Below the pieces are notes generated by a model that worked only from the letters and a program-made list of their open reading frames with translations, ran no database searches and was not told the DNA's origin. A stretch of DNA of 64,000 nucleotides, taken from Halorussus amylolyticus. GTDB taxonomy: Archaea; Halobacteriota; Halobacteria; Halobacteriales; Haladaptataceae. Both the position numbers and the translations under genes were made by a program. The DNA lies in NCBI RefSeq assembly GCF_004143485.2, contig NZ_ML974130.1:468353-532352 (forward strand), written 5' to 3'. This document shows, piece by piece, positions 18,162-26,371 of this stretch; the stretch's first letter is position 1, and each line of letters starts with the position of its first letter.

Positions 18162-18845
18162 TCAGACCCGGTCGGCCAACTCCCGGAGGCGGTCGCCCCC
18201 GTTTCGCAGGATGGGCGTACCGTGACCCATCGCGGCGACCTCGAAGTCGGGCGCGCGGTCGGCGAACGCCCGGACGCTCCGCCTGACTTCGGTGGTGTCG
18301 TCGCTCAGGTGCCACGGCGAGGGTTCGAGCCGACCGCCGCGTTCGCGCACGAGGTCGCCGAGAAACGCCACATCGTCGCCGACGTAGACGACGTGGCCCG
18401 GCGAGTGTCCGGGCGTGTGGTACGCGGTGAACCCCCCGATTTCGTCGCCGTCCGAGACGGGGCGAATCGGCACGCCGGGCGCGACCACGAACGGGAGCGT
18501 CACGCGCTGTAACAGTCCCTTGTGGTTCCGCCAGTCGGGGCGGTCTTGCCCGGCCAGCACGGCGGCGTCTTCGCGTCCGACGTAGACGGGCGCGTCGAAT
18601 CCGAGTTTTCCGAGCGCGCCCACGTGGTCTACGTCGAAGTGCGTGAGCAAAACTCGGGTCACGTCGCCGACGGCGTAGCCGGCGTCGCGGATGCCAGCCG
18701 CAATCGCGTCGGCGTCTCGCGGCGTCCCGGCGTCCACGAGCACCACGTCGTCGCCGTCCTCGACCAGATACGCGTTCACGTGTCCGAGGTCGAACCACCA
18801 GACGCCAGCCTGTTCGCCCTCCCGAAGTTCGGTCGTACTCGCCAT
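18162..18845 (-). CDS. MBL-fold metallohydrolase
   Basis: A 227-residue metallo-beta-lactamase-fold hydrolase. The dinuclear zinc motif is complete: THFDVDHVG (H-x-D-x-D-H), HTPGHSPGH, the bridging aspartate in FLGDLV, and a last histidine in AAMGHGTP. It resembles glyoxalase-II-like or lactonase-like members. Nothing around it fixes the substrate. Divergent from the small membrane protein downstream. Confidence 0.92.
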   Translation of the reverse strand: MASTTELREGEQAGVWWFDLGHVNAYLVEDGDDVVLVDAGTPRDADAIAAGIRDAGYAVGDVTRVLLTHFDVDHVGALGKLGFDAPVYVGREDAAVLAGQDRPDWRNHKGLLQRVTLPFVVAPGVPIRPVSDGDEIGGFTAYHTPGHSPGHVVYVGDDVAFLGDLVRERGGRLEPSPWHLSDDTTEVRRSVRAFADRAPDFEVAAMGHGTPILRNGGDRLRELADRV

Positions 18846-18961
18846 GACCGCGGTACGAGACCGCGAACCAAAATCCTACCCCCCAGACGGCTATCGCCTT
18901 ACGCTCCCTCCGCCGACGCGTCGAACGGTCGATTTTTGTCCGCGCGGAACCGACCTCGGGT

Positions 18962-19174
18962 ATGGAGAGTCGCTTCCCGTCGGAGTCGCGCGACCGCAAG
19001 CGTGCCGCGCTCGCGGTGCTACCCTTCCTCGCGCTCGGTCTCGCCGACCTCGCCCTGTTGCTCCTGTGGGGGGTCGACCCCCTCTGGGGCTTCGCCATCC
19101 TGCCGCCGATTCTGTTCGTGAGCGCGCTGGCGTGGATAGCGTTCTCGACCGGGTTCATCGACGACCGCGAGTAG
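18962..19174 (+). CDS. Small two-helix membrane protein
   Basis: A 70-residue protein with a charged N-terminus (MESRFPSESRDRKRAA) and two hydrophobic helices, AVLPFLALGLADLALLLLWG and FAILPPILFVSALAWIAF, ending DDRE. Short proteins of this layout are conserved in haloarchaea without known function. A TATA-like gatttttgtc lies near 18930. Confidence 0.65.
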   Translation: MESRFPSESRDRKRAALAVLPFLALGLADLALLLLWGVDPLWGFAILPPILFVSALAWIAFSTGFIDDRE

Positions 19175-19526
19175 TTCGGACCGTTCACGACCGTTTATTC
19201 GGGGTGAACGGCGCGAAACGGTCTGGACGGTCACCTCGGTTGAAGTGGAATCCGTCCGTACGAGCGAGTGCGGTCGCGGACGGATTCGCGCCGTCTCCGC
19301 TCCGGCGGCGCGCGACGACGACCGCACATCCCGGCGCGACGACGAGCACACCCGACCGGGCCGGACCCGCCCATCGGTCCGGTTTCCGCCAGCACGACAG
19401 CCGACCACCGCGCTCGTCACCGCCGACACCCGGCCGCCACAGAGGCACACACGGCTCGCACCACCGCCGCCCTTTCAGCCCTCCTTCGAGCCGACCTTTA
19501 AGGCTCCGCCCCGCGTTCGGAGTGGC
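19175..19526. other. Intergenic region, no gene recognised
   Basis: These 352 bases hold no convincing gene on either strand; open frames are Arg/Pro-rich shadows of G+C-rich DNA. The only clear signal is the TATA-like cctttaagg at 19495-19503, about 25 bases before the cupin start codon. Confidence 0.5.
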
Positions 19527-19844
19527 ATGGGACTCGACCGGTACCCCGACCTCGACCCCGACGAGGGCGAGGTCCTCGACGCGGAGTTGGCCGTGACCGA
19601 CGACGTACTCGTGAAGGCGTTCGCGCTCGGTCCGGGCGCGGAGCTTTCCGCACACGACCACCCGAACGCCACGAACGTCTTTCACGTCCTCGAAGGCACT
19701 GCGACCGTCGTGCAGGGCGACGACGAGGAAGCAATCGAAGCTCCGGGCGTGGTCCTCCACGAGCGCGGGGAGGTCCACGGCGCGCGAAACGACACCGACG
19801 AGCGCGTGGTGCTGACCGCGAGCCTCTGTCCGCTCCCCTCGTAG
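19527..19844 (+). CDS. Cupin-domain protein
   Basis: A 105-residue single-domain cupin. The metal-binding motif 1 is LSAHDHPNATNVFHVLEG (H-x-H ... E-like spacing), and motif 2 is around VVLHERGEVHGARNDTDE. Such small cupins are often sugar isomerases, sensors or metal-binding proteins; no specific activity is apparent. The Met at 19527 fits a leaderless transcript from the box at 19495-19503. Confidence 0.85.
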   Translation: MGLDRYPDLDPDEGEVLDAELAVTDDVLVKAFALGPGAELSAHDHPNATNVFHVLEGTATVVQGDDEEAIEAPGVVLHERGEVHGARNDTDERVVLTASLCPLPS

Positions 19845-20033
19845 CCCGAATCCAGTTTTCGTCGCAGTCCGAACTCGGTTCGGCCATCGTCGGGCGAACG
19901 CGCCGCGGTCGCCCGACGAGTCCGGCGGGAACGCTTTTTCGAACCTTCGCGGAGTCACAACGGGGCGGCGGGCGCGGAGCGCGGTGGCGCTTCGCGACCG
20001 TGTTTTAAGGGGCCGTCCGCCGAATGGTCGAAT

Positions 20034-20663
20034 ATGGTCGATTTCCAATCGCGCGATACGAGCCGCGGATTCGACGACGAGGACTCCCCCGACGACGATT
20101 CCCCCGCCGAGGACGGTCACGACGAGGGCCACGACCACGGGGAGGGCGACCACTCTCACGACGAGGACGACCATCACGCGCACGACGTGGAATCGCTCGG
20201 TGCGGCGGTCGTCACCGTCTCCTCGTCGCGGTCGCTCTCGGACGACCCCTCGGGCGACGCGGTCGTGGCCGCCCTCGAAGACGCGGGCCACACCGTCGTC
20301 AGCCGCGACCTCGTGAACGACGACCGCGACGGCGTGCAGGGGTCGCTCGACGCGCTGGTCCGGCGCGACGACGTGGACATCGTCGTCACGACCGGCGGGA
20401 CCGGCGTCACGCCCGACGACGTGACCGTCGAGGCGATTTCGCCGCTGTTCGAGAAGGAACTGCCGGGGTTCGGCGAACTGTTCCGGTCGCTGTCGTTCGA
20501 GGAAATCGGAACGAAAATCGTCGGCACGCGCGCGACAGCGGGCGTGGCCGACGGCGTCCCGGTCTTCTGCCTGCCGGGGAGCGAGAACGCCGCCCGACTC
20601 GGAACCGAGGAGATAATCGTCGAGGAGGCGGGCCACCTCGCGGGGTTGGCGAGTCGGGAGTGA
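20034..20663 (+). CDS. MoaB/MogA-like molybdopterin adenylyltransferase with His-rich N-terminus
   Basis: A 209-residue protein. From about residue 55 it is a MoaB/MogA domain: DIVVTTGGTGVTPDDVTVEA is the hallmark, followed by ELPGFGELFRSLSFEEIG and FCLPGSENA. It adenylylates molybdopterin before metal insertion. The first 50 residues are an added Asp/His-rich segment with runs such as HDEGHDHGEGDHSHDEDDHH, likely to bind metal ions. A TATA-like gttttaagg at 20001-20009 gives a leaderless start at 20034. It could serve the AOR enzyme at 9.7 kb. Confidence 0.9.
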   Translation: MVDFQSRDTSRGFDDEDSPDDDSPAEDGHDEGHDHGEGDHSHDEDDHHAHDVESLGAAVVTVSSSRSLSDDPSGDAVVAALEDAGHTVVSRDLVNDDRDGVQGSLDALVRRDDVDIVVTTGGTGVTPDDVTVEAISPLFEKELPGFGELFRSLSFEEIGTKIVGTRATAGVADGVPVFCLPGSENAARLGTEEIIVEEAGHLAGLASRE

Positions 20664-20684
20664 GTCGGTCGGAAGTGGCGCGTC

Positions 20685-21272
20685 TTACTCGAAATCCCGG
20701 CGCATCGCGATTTCGAACCACGGACAAAGTCGGAGTTGGCGGTACCACTCGGGGTGCTCGTGGAGTCGCTCGTAGGGCACCCACATCAGGCCCGCGACCT
20801 CCTCCTCGTCGGGGTCGAGCGAGCGGTCGTCGAGGGTGAGTTTGAGGACGGCACAGACCTCGTGTTCGACGCCCGCGTTCTCGAAGTAGCGCTTGTATTC
20901 GAAGCGGTCGGTGACCCGGAGGTCGTCGTACTGGTCGGGCGTGACGCCGAGTTCTTCTTCGAGTCGCTGGCGGGTGGCGTCCTCCTGAGACTGACCTTGC
21001 ACGGGGTGGGAGGCCACGGTGCCGTCCCACCACGTCCCCCAGAGGCGCTTGCCGGGCGCGCGCTGGGCCAGCAGGATGTTGCCGTCGCCGTCGAACACCA
21101 GCGAGGTGAACGCCCGGTGGCGGGTGCCGCCGTTCGTGTGGGCGTCGAGTCGGTTGACGAGTCCCTCTTCGTTGTCGTCTTCGTCCACCGCGACGACGTT
21201 CTGTCGGGCGTTCTTGTGGCGCTCGTCGGTCTCGGGTGCGCTCGCGTCCGTCGTCGTGTCGTCTACGCTCAT
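20685..21272 (-). CDS. idi: Isopentenyl-diphosphate isomerase type 1-like NUDIX protein
   Basis: A 195-residue NUDIX protein most like type 1 IPP isomerase, which interconverts IPP and DMAPP for isoprenoid lipid synthesis. Family marks are LLAQRAPGKRLWGTWWDG, SHPVQGQS, the NUDIX helix RQRLEEELGV, the glutamate in VEHEVCAVL and the tryptophan in LCPWFEIAM. The catalytic cysteine of the E. coli enzyme (Cys67, VCGHP) is replaced by Ala87 (VASHP). So it may use a different mechanism, or be a NUDIX hydrolase relative. Start chosen at MSVDDTTT. Confidence 0.8.
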   Translation of the reverse strand: MSVDDTTTDASAPETDERHKNARQNVVAVDEDDNEEGLVNRLDAHTNGGTRHRAFTSLVFDGDGNILLAQRAPGKRLWGTWWDGTVASHPVQGQSQEDATRQRLEEELGVTPDQYDDLRVTDRFEYKRYFENAGVEHEVCAVLKLTLDDRSLDPDEEEVAGLMWVPYERLHEHPEWYRQLRLCPWFEIAMRRDFE

Positions 21273-21350
21273 TGGACTCGAATTGCGGGGGATAGGTAAA
21301 ACCGTCTTCGATAGTTCGCGGTGGCACGAGCGAGACCGCGGAAGAATACT

Positions 21351-21376
21351 TTTGTGCTTGTGCGCACAAACACAAA
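21351..21376. promoter_or_regulatory. Dyad operator of the VapBC operon
   Basis: A 26-base dyad centred between 21363 and 21364: the inner arms form ttgtgcgcacaa (21358-21369), and outer arms tttgtg and cacaaa also match; one pair (21357/21370) is mismatched. It overlaps the end of the promoter box (aatactttt) and ends two bases before the antitoxin ATG. This is the expected place for VapB autorepression. Confidence 0.8.
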
Positions 21377-21378
21377 CC

Positions 21379-21657
21379 ATGGGGACGAAGACCATCGGCC
21401 TCCGGGACGACGTGTACGAGCGTCTGAAATCCCGAAAGCGGGAGGGCGAGAGCTTCACGGACGTGATGGACCGCCTGATGGACGAGACGACGCCCGACTG
21501 GCGAGAGGGATTCGGGACGCTCTCGGATGGGGAGGCTGACGAACTCGAATCGGTCGTCCGCGAATCGCGCGAAGCGACGGCTGAAGGAGTGACGAATCGA
21601 CAGGCGGAGGCGCTCGAAGCGCTGGCGGAGGTGACGGATGACGACGAAACTGCTTGA
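21379..21657 (+). CDS. vapB: VapB-type antitoxin
   Basis: A 92-residue protein starting MGTKTIGLRDDVYERLKSRK, a ribbon-helix-helix-like DNA-binding N-terminus, followed by GESFTDVMDRLMDETTPDW and an acidic C-terminal tail that should wrap the toxin. It overlaps the PIN toxin by 20 bases. A 26-base dyad sits just before its start codon, so it probably represses its own operon. Length and layout match haloarchaeal VapB (DUF7557-like) proteins. Confidence 0.88.
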   Translation: MGTKTIGLRDDVYERLKSRKREGESFTDVMDRLMDETTPDWREGFGTLSDGEADELESVVRESREATAEGVTNRQAEALEALAEVTDDDETA

Positions 21658-22048
21658 TACGACGTTTCTCATCCACTACTGGGCGGGACGAGACGCCGTG
21701 GCGGAGTACCTCGAAGCCCGCGAGGACACCTGCGAGTTCGCCACGACCGCCATCAATCTCAAAGAGATTGCGGTCGGACGGAAGCTACAGGGCCAGTTCG
21801 ACCCGCGCGAGATACGTTCGAAGTTCGAGTGGGTTCGTCTCGTGCCGTTCGGCGTCGAACACGCCTTCTCGGCTGGCGAGCTGGAAGCGAGTCTGCGCGA
21901 AGACGACGACATCAATCAGCAGAAGGTGAACGCGCTCGCTGGCGACCTCCTCATCGCGTCGGTCGCGGCGGAGTTGGGCGCGCCCGTCGTCACGCGAAAC
22001 GTCGAGGATTTTGAGCTGTTCGATGGCGTTTCTGTCGAGACGTACTAA
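21638..22048 (+). CDS. vapC: VapC-type PIN-domain toxin
   Basis: A 136-residue PIN ribonuclease. Acidic active-site residues: Asp7 (KLLDTTFLIHY), Glu43-type (INLKEIAVG), Asp103-type (LAGDLLIASVA) and the final Asp in TRNVEDFELFDG. VapC toxins cut tRNA or rRNA and are held inactive by VapB. The gene overlaps vapB by 20 bases, which fits coupled translation. Confidence 0.92.
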   Translation: MTTKLLDTTFLIHYWAGRDAVAEYLEAREDTCEFATTAINLKEIAVGRKLQGQFDPREIRSKFEWVRLVPFGVEHAFSAGELEASLREDDDINQQKVNALAGDLLIASVAAELGAPVVTRNVEDFELFDGVSVETY

Positions 22049-22089
22049 GAGCGAGCGTGTCCGAGAGCTTTGGAGATTCCCCGCCACCC

Positions 22090-22165
22090 TTTTTCGATTG
22101 AAGCGTCTCGTTCGCCCGTCATTCTGTCACCGTATCAGAAACGCTGATTTTTCGATTGAAGCGTC
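22090..22165 (+). repeat. Pair of 18-base direct repeats
   Basis: tttttcgattgaagcgtc occurs at 22090-22107 and again at 22148-22165, 58 bases apart, in the spacer after vapC. The two units are identical over 18 bases, and the following bases (tcgttcgc / ctgctcgc) are partly alike. No third copy is seen. Purpose unknown. Confidence 0.8.
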
Positions 22166-22182
22166 CTGCTCGCACGTCGCCT

Positions 22183-22314
22183 CTGAGAACCGCACCGCGA
22201 CCGCGACGGCCACACCCTCCCCAACCGATTCCGTCGCTCCTTTCAGTCGCTCCGTCATCCCTCGCGCGAATGATAGCGCGGCCACTTGCGGGCCGCGCCA
22301 GCGCGCGCCGGGGT
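22183..22314 (+). repeat. Dispersed intergenic repeat family, copy A
   Basis: Begins gagaaccgcaccgcgaccg, continues ccacaccctccccaaccgat, then tcatccctcgcgcg (22255-22268). A hairpin gcgcggcc / ggccgcgc with a short loop follows, and the copy ends agcgcgcgccg (22300-22310). The same order of blocks is found at 40794 and, reversed, at 53373. It lacks the ggtacctatga block of the other copies. It lies between vapC and the carB promoter. Confidence 0.75.
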
Positions 22315-22444
22315 GGATGGCCAGATGGTCGAAACCGTCGCTTCTCCAAATTCGCACAAATCGCCGCTCGCCCACCTTGCGTGGCACTCTCTCGCAAATT
22401 CGAAATTCGAAATTTCGTTTCGGAAGTCGTAATCTATCGTCGGA

Positions 22445-22451
22445 TTTATTA
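22445..22451 (+). promoter_or_regulatory. TATA box of carB
   Basis: tttatta at 22445-22451, in an otherwise G+C-rich context, is 30 bases before the ATG at 22481. That spacing predicts a leaderless transcript beginning at or next to this ATG. It argues against the in-frame ATG at 22454, which would lie upstream of the transcription start. Confidence 0.65.
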
Positions 22452-22480
22452 CGATGAGCGAACTTCGGTCTATCAACAGA

Positions 22481-25400
22481 ATGACCGAGGATACCACGAC
22501 TGGCGACGGACGGACCATCCTGCTCATCGGAAGTGGCCCCATCCAAATCGGACAGGCCGCGGAGTTCGACTACTCCGGCGCGCAGGCCTGCCGCGCGCTT
22601 CAGGAGGAGGGCGCGCGAGTCGTGCTGGTCAACTCCAACCCCGCGACCATCATGACCGACCCCGAGATGGCCGACAAGGTGTACATCGAGCCAATCACCA
22701 CCGAGGCCATCGCCGAGATTATCCGGGAAGAGCGCCCCGACGGCGTCATCGCGGGTCTCGGCGGCCAGACCGGCCTGAACGTCACCGCCGAACTCTCCGA
22801 GGAGGGCGTCTTGGAGGAGTACGACGTGGACATCATGGGCACGCCGCTGGAGACCATCTACGCCACCGAGGACCGCGACCTGTTCCGCCAGCGCATGGAG
22901 GAGCTGAATCAGCCGGTGCCGCGCTCGACCACCATCGCGCTCGACGAGGACGAGTCGGTCACCGACTTCGACGAGGAGGCTCTGCGCGAGCGCGTCGAGG
23001 ACGCCGTCGAGACTGTCGGCGGCCTCCCCGTCATCGCCCGGACCACCTACACCCTCGGCGGGTCGGGGTCGGGCGTCGTCCACGAGATGGACGAACTCGT
23101 GGCCCGCGTTCGGAAGGGTCTGCGCCTCTCGCGCAACAGCGAGGTCCTCATCACCGAGTCCATCGCGGGCTGGGTCGAACTCGAATACGAGGTGATGCGC
23201 GACGCGGGCGACTCGTGCATCATCATCTGCAACATGGAGAACATCGACCCGATGGGCATCCACACCGGCGAGTCCACGGTCGTCACGCCCTCGCAGGTCA
23301 TCCCCGACGAGGGCCACCAGGAGATGCGCGACGCCGCCCTCGAAGTCATCCGCGACCTCAAGATTCAGGGCGGGTGTAACATCCAGTTCGCGTGGCGCGA
23401 CGACGGCACCCCCGGCGGCGAGTACCGCGTCGTGGAAGTGAATCCGCGCGTCTCGCGCTCCTCGGCACTCGCCTCGAAGGCGACGGGGTACCCCATCGCC
23501 CGCGTGACCGCGAAGGTCGCGCTCGGAAAACGACTCCACGAAATCGAGAACGAGATTACGGGCGAGACCACCGCCGCGTTCGAACCCGCCATCGACTACG
23601 TGGTCACGAAGGTACCGCGCTGGCCCAAGGACAAGTTCACCGACGTGGACTTCGAACTCGGCACCGCGATGAAATCGACGGGCGAAGCGATGGCAATCGG
23701 CCGGACGTTCGAGGAAAGCCTCCTCAAAGCCCTGCGCTCCTCGGAGTACGACCCCGACGTGGACTGGCCCGAGGTGGACGACGCGACCCTCGAAGCCGAC
23801 TACCTCGAATCGCCGACGCCTGACCGCCCGTACGCGATGTTCGAGGCGTTCGAGCGCGGGTACACCGTGGCCGACGTGGTCGAACTCACCGGCATCGAGG
23901 AGTGGTACGTCGAGCGCTACGAGAACGTGGCCGACGCTTCGGTCGCGGCCCAAGAGGGCACCTTCGAGCAGGCCGCCGAAACGGGCTTCACGAATCAAGA
24001 GGTCGCGGCCAAGGCTGGCGCGGATGTCGGCGCTGTCGAATCCGCTGCACCCGAGCGCGACTTCAAGCAGGTGGACACCTGCGCGGGCGAGTTCGCGGCC
24101 TCGACGCCGTACTACTACTCCTCGCGCCGTCCCGGCGTCGGACTCGGCCGGAACGAGGTGCAGGTCGATACCGACGCCGAGAGCGTGGTCGTGGTCGGCG
24201 GCGGTCCCATCCGCATCGGGCAGGGCGTCGAGTTCGACTACTGCTCGGTCCACGCGGTTCAGGCGCTCCGCGAACAGGGCATCGACGCCCACGTCGTCAA
24301 CAACAACCCCGAGACCGTCAGCACGGACTACGACACCTCCGACGGCCTCTTCTTCGAACCCATCACCGCCGAGGAGGTCGCCGACGTCATCGAGACCACC
24401 GACGCCGACGGCGTGATGGTGCAGTTCGGCGGCCAGACCTCGGTCGATATCGGACGGCCGCTCGAAGACGAAATCGAGCGCCGGGACCTCGATTGTGAGA
24501 TTCTCGGTACGACCGTGGACGCGATGGACCTCGCGGAGGACCGCGACCGCTTCAACCGCCTGATGGACGATTTGGGCATCGCACAGCCGGTCGGCGGCTC
24601 CGCGACCAGCGAATCGGAGGCGCTCGACCTCGCTCACGATATCGGCTACCCGGTCCTCGTCCGTCCCTCCTACGTCCTCGGCGGACGCGCGATGGAAGTC
24701 GTCCACGACGACGACGAACTCAAGGAGTACATCGAGGAGGCGGTCCGGGTCAGCCCCGACAAGCCCATCCTCGTGGACCAGTTCCTCGCCAACGCGGTCG
24801 AACTCGACGTGGACGCGGTGGCCGATGGGGACGACGTGCTGATTGGGGGAATCATGGAACACGTCGAGAGTGCCGGTGTCCACTCGGGCGACTCGGCCTG
24901 CCTGATTCCCACCCGGTCGCTCTCCGAGGAGACGCTCGGGCGCGTCCGGAGCGTGGTCGAGGACATCGCGGTCGCGCTCGACACCGTGGGCCTGCTGAAC
25001 GTCCAGTTGGCCGTCCAAGACGGCGAAGTGTACGTCCTCGAAGCCAACCCCCGTTCGTCGCGCACGGTCCCATTCGTCTCGAAGGCGACCGGCGTCCCAA
25101 TCGCGAAACTCGCCGCAAAAGTGATGGCGGGCGACTCGCTCGCCGACCTCGGCGTGGCCGAGCAGGTGCCCGACCAGATTAGCGTGAAGGAGGTCGTCCT
25201 CCCGTTCGACCGCCTGCCGGGAAGCGACCCGCGCCTCGGCCCGGAGATGAAGTCCACGGGCGAGGTGATGGGGAGCGCCGACACCTTCGGCAAGGCCTAC
25301 GACAAGGCTCAGGACGCGACCGGCAAGCCCATCCCCGACTCGGGCACCGCCCTCGTGGACCTGACCGACGACTTCGGCGAGTACTTCAGCATCGACGAGT

Positions 25401-25678
25401 TCGGCGACTACTTCGAGGTCGTCACGCCCGAGGAGTTCGGCGACGACCCGACCGAGCAGGCCGACGCCGCCAAGGAAGCGATTCTCAGCGGCGACATCGA
25501 CCTCATCGTCTCGCGGAACCGCGACGTGCTGGAGACTGCGGTCGAGGAGGAAGTGACCTACTTCTCGACCGAGGCGAGCGCGCAGGCCGCGCTGGAGGCG
25601 CTCGACGCGCGCGACGAACCCCTCGACGTGCTGCCCGTCGGCGACCGGCCGAAGACGACTCGCGAGTGGGGCCGGTAA
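22481..25678 (+). CDS. carB: Carbamoyl-phosphate synthase, large subunit
   Basis: A 1065-residue protein that makes carbamoyl phosphate from bicarbonate, ATP and glutamine-derived ammonia, for arginine and pyrimidine synthesis. Two homologous ATP-grasp halves are evident: GSGPIQIGQAAEFDYSG near residue 17 and GGGPIRIGQGVEFDYC near 575. Each is followed by an N-N-P-type loop (NSNPATIMTD; NNNPETVSTD). The C-terminal MGS-like domain, which binds regulators in other enzymes, starts around residue 930 but seems shorter than usual. The small subunit carA is not in the window. Start set by the TATA box at 22445. Confidence 0.97.
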   Translation: MTEDTTTGDGRTILLIGSGPIQIGQAAEFDYSGAQACRALQEEGARVVLVNSNPATIMTDPEMADKVYIEPITTEAIAEIIREERPDGVIAGLGGQTGLNVTAELSEEGVLEEYDVDIMGTPLETIYATEDRDLFRQRMEELNQPVPRSTTIALDEDESVTDFDEEALRERVEDAVETVGGLPVIARTTYTLGGSGSGVVHEMDELVARVRKGLRLSRNSEVLITESIAGWVELEYEVMRDAGDSCIIICNMENIDPMGIHTGESTVVTPSQVIPDEGHQEMRDAALEVIRDLKIQGGCNIQFAWRDDGTPGGEYRVVEVNPRVSRSSALASKATGYPIARVTAKVALGKRLHEIENEITGETTAAFEPAIDYVVTKVPRWPKDKFTDVDFELGTAMKSTGEAMAIGRTFEESLLKALRSSEYDPDVDWPEVDDATLEADYLESPTPDRPYAMFEAFERGYTVADVVELTGIEEWYVERYENVADASVAAQEGTFEQAAETGFTNQEVAAKAGADVGAVESAAPERDFKQVDTCAGEFAASTPYYYSSRRPGVGLGRNEVQVDTDAESVVVVGGGPIRIGQGVEFDYCSVHAVQALREQGIDAHVVNNNPETVSTDYDTSDGLFFEPITAEEVADVIETTDADGVMVQFGGQTSVDIGRPLEDEIERRDLDCEILGTTVDAMDLAEDRDRFNRLMDDLGIAQPVGGSATSESEALDLAHDIGYPVLVRPSYVLGGRAMEVVHDDDELKEYIEEAVRVSPDKPILVDQFLANAVELDVDAVADGDDVLIGGIMEHVESAGVHSGDSACLIPTRSLSEETLGRVRSVVEDIAVALDTVGLLNVQLAVQDGEVYVLEANPRSSRTVPFVSKATGVPIAKLAAKVMAGDSLADLGVAEQVPDQISVKEVVLPFDRLPGSDPRLGPEMKSTGEVMGSADTFGKAYDKAQDATGKPIPDSGTALVDLTDDFGEYFSIDEFGDYFEVVTPEEFGDDPTEQADAAKEAILSGDIDLIVSRNRDVLETAVEEEVTYFSTEASAQAALEALDARDEPLDVLPVGDRPKTTREWGR

Positions 25679-25708
25679 GCGGCGGACCTTCGCTTTTCGA
25701 GCAAAAAT

Positions 25709-26071
25709 TCAGACTCCGGCGTCCATACCCGGATGCGTCCCCTGAATCCGGAGCAACTGCGCCGCCCGGTCGGCCTTCGCCAACAGCACTTCCTTGAGCG
25801 CGGGCGGATTCCTGATTCGGGTGTCTTCGAGTACGTCTCTCGGGAGCGCCAGCGTTCCCTCCGGAACGTCGTCCTCGCCGTGGACCGCGAGGTGGTGGCT
25901 ATCGACTTTCATCACGAGTGGATTGTCGAGTCGCTCGATTCCCTCGCCGGTCGCGTACAACTGCTCGTTGATTTGCTCGTGGTGGTCGCGCCGCATGGCC
26001 GCCTGCTCGCCGTCGGACGGTTCGACGTACAACCGACCGAGGTAGTAGCCGCTGGAGAACTCCTCGAACAT
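25709..26071 (-). CDS. DUF5802-like haloarchaeal protein
   Basis: A 120-residue soluble protein opening MFEEFSSGYYLGRLYVEPSD, then HHEQINEQLYATGEGIERLD and VPEGTLALPRDVLED. Conserved in haloarchaea as DUF5802 (from memory). No catalytic motif is visible. It is convergent with carB and divergent from the DUF1405 gene, with a 300-base spacer that holds a large palindrome. Confidence 0.75.
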   Translation of the reverse strand: MFEEFSSGYYLGRLYVEPSDGEQAAMRRDHHEQINEQLYATGEGIERLDNPLVMKVDSHHLAVHGEDDVPEGTLALPRDVLEDTRIRNPPALKEVLLAKADRAAQLLRIQGTHPGMDAGV

Positions 26072-26218
26072 GGGACAAGCTAACGTATATCAGGACCAGG
26101 AATAAGCGTTTCGGATAGGTTTATATAGTCGCGCAAAAACACTATTTAACTACTCGCAATCTCTCCCGTCGTTCGGGCGGACGTTTCTCGGTGAGACGGC
26201 TCCCCTCCGAGGGGACCG

Positions 26219-26260
26219 AACGTCCCCGCCGGTCGCGCTCGCGCGACCGGCGGGGACGTT
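26219..26260. repeat. Perfect 19-bp palindrome, loop CTCG, in an intergenic region
   Basis: Arms aacgtccccgccggtcgcg (26219-26237) and its exact complement (26242-26260) flank the loop ctcg. It lies in the 26072-26371 spacer between two divergent genes, in which I see no gene. The first part of the spacer (26115-26150) is AT-rich (tttatatagtcg, ctatttaac) and likely holds the promoter of the DUF5802-like gene. Confidence 0.85.
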
Positions 26261-26371
26261 TCGGGGGTCCGAGGCCCGTCGCATTCTGTGCTCCGTCTCC
26301 GTCTTCGCTCGCATCCCGTCACACGTCTTTCGACCGATAAGAACTTTGGCGCTCGCGGCCCGCGAGGACGT

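Noticed and set aside
22090..22165. Mini CRISPR array
   Set aside because: Only two units of 18 bases; no 30-base repeat, no further spacers and no cas genes nearby.
22454..22480. Upstream ATG (22454) as the carB start
   Set aside because: It lies only 3 bases after the TATA box (22445-22451), so it would not be on the transcript; the ATG at 22481 fits a leaderless start.
22127..25018. 963-codon open frame antisense to carB
   Set aside because: Shadow of carB; its length results from the lack of stop codons opposite high-GC3 genes.
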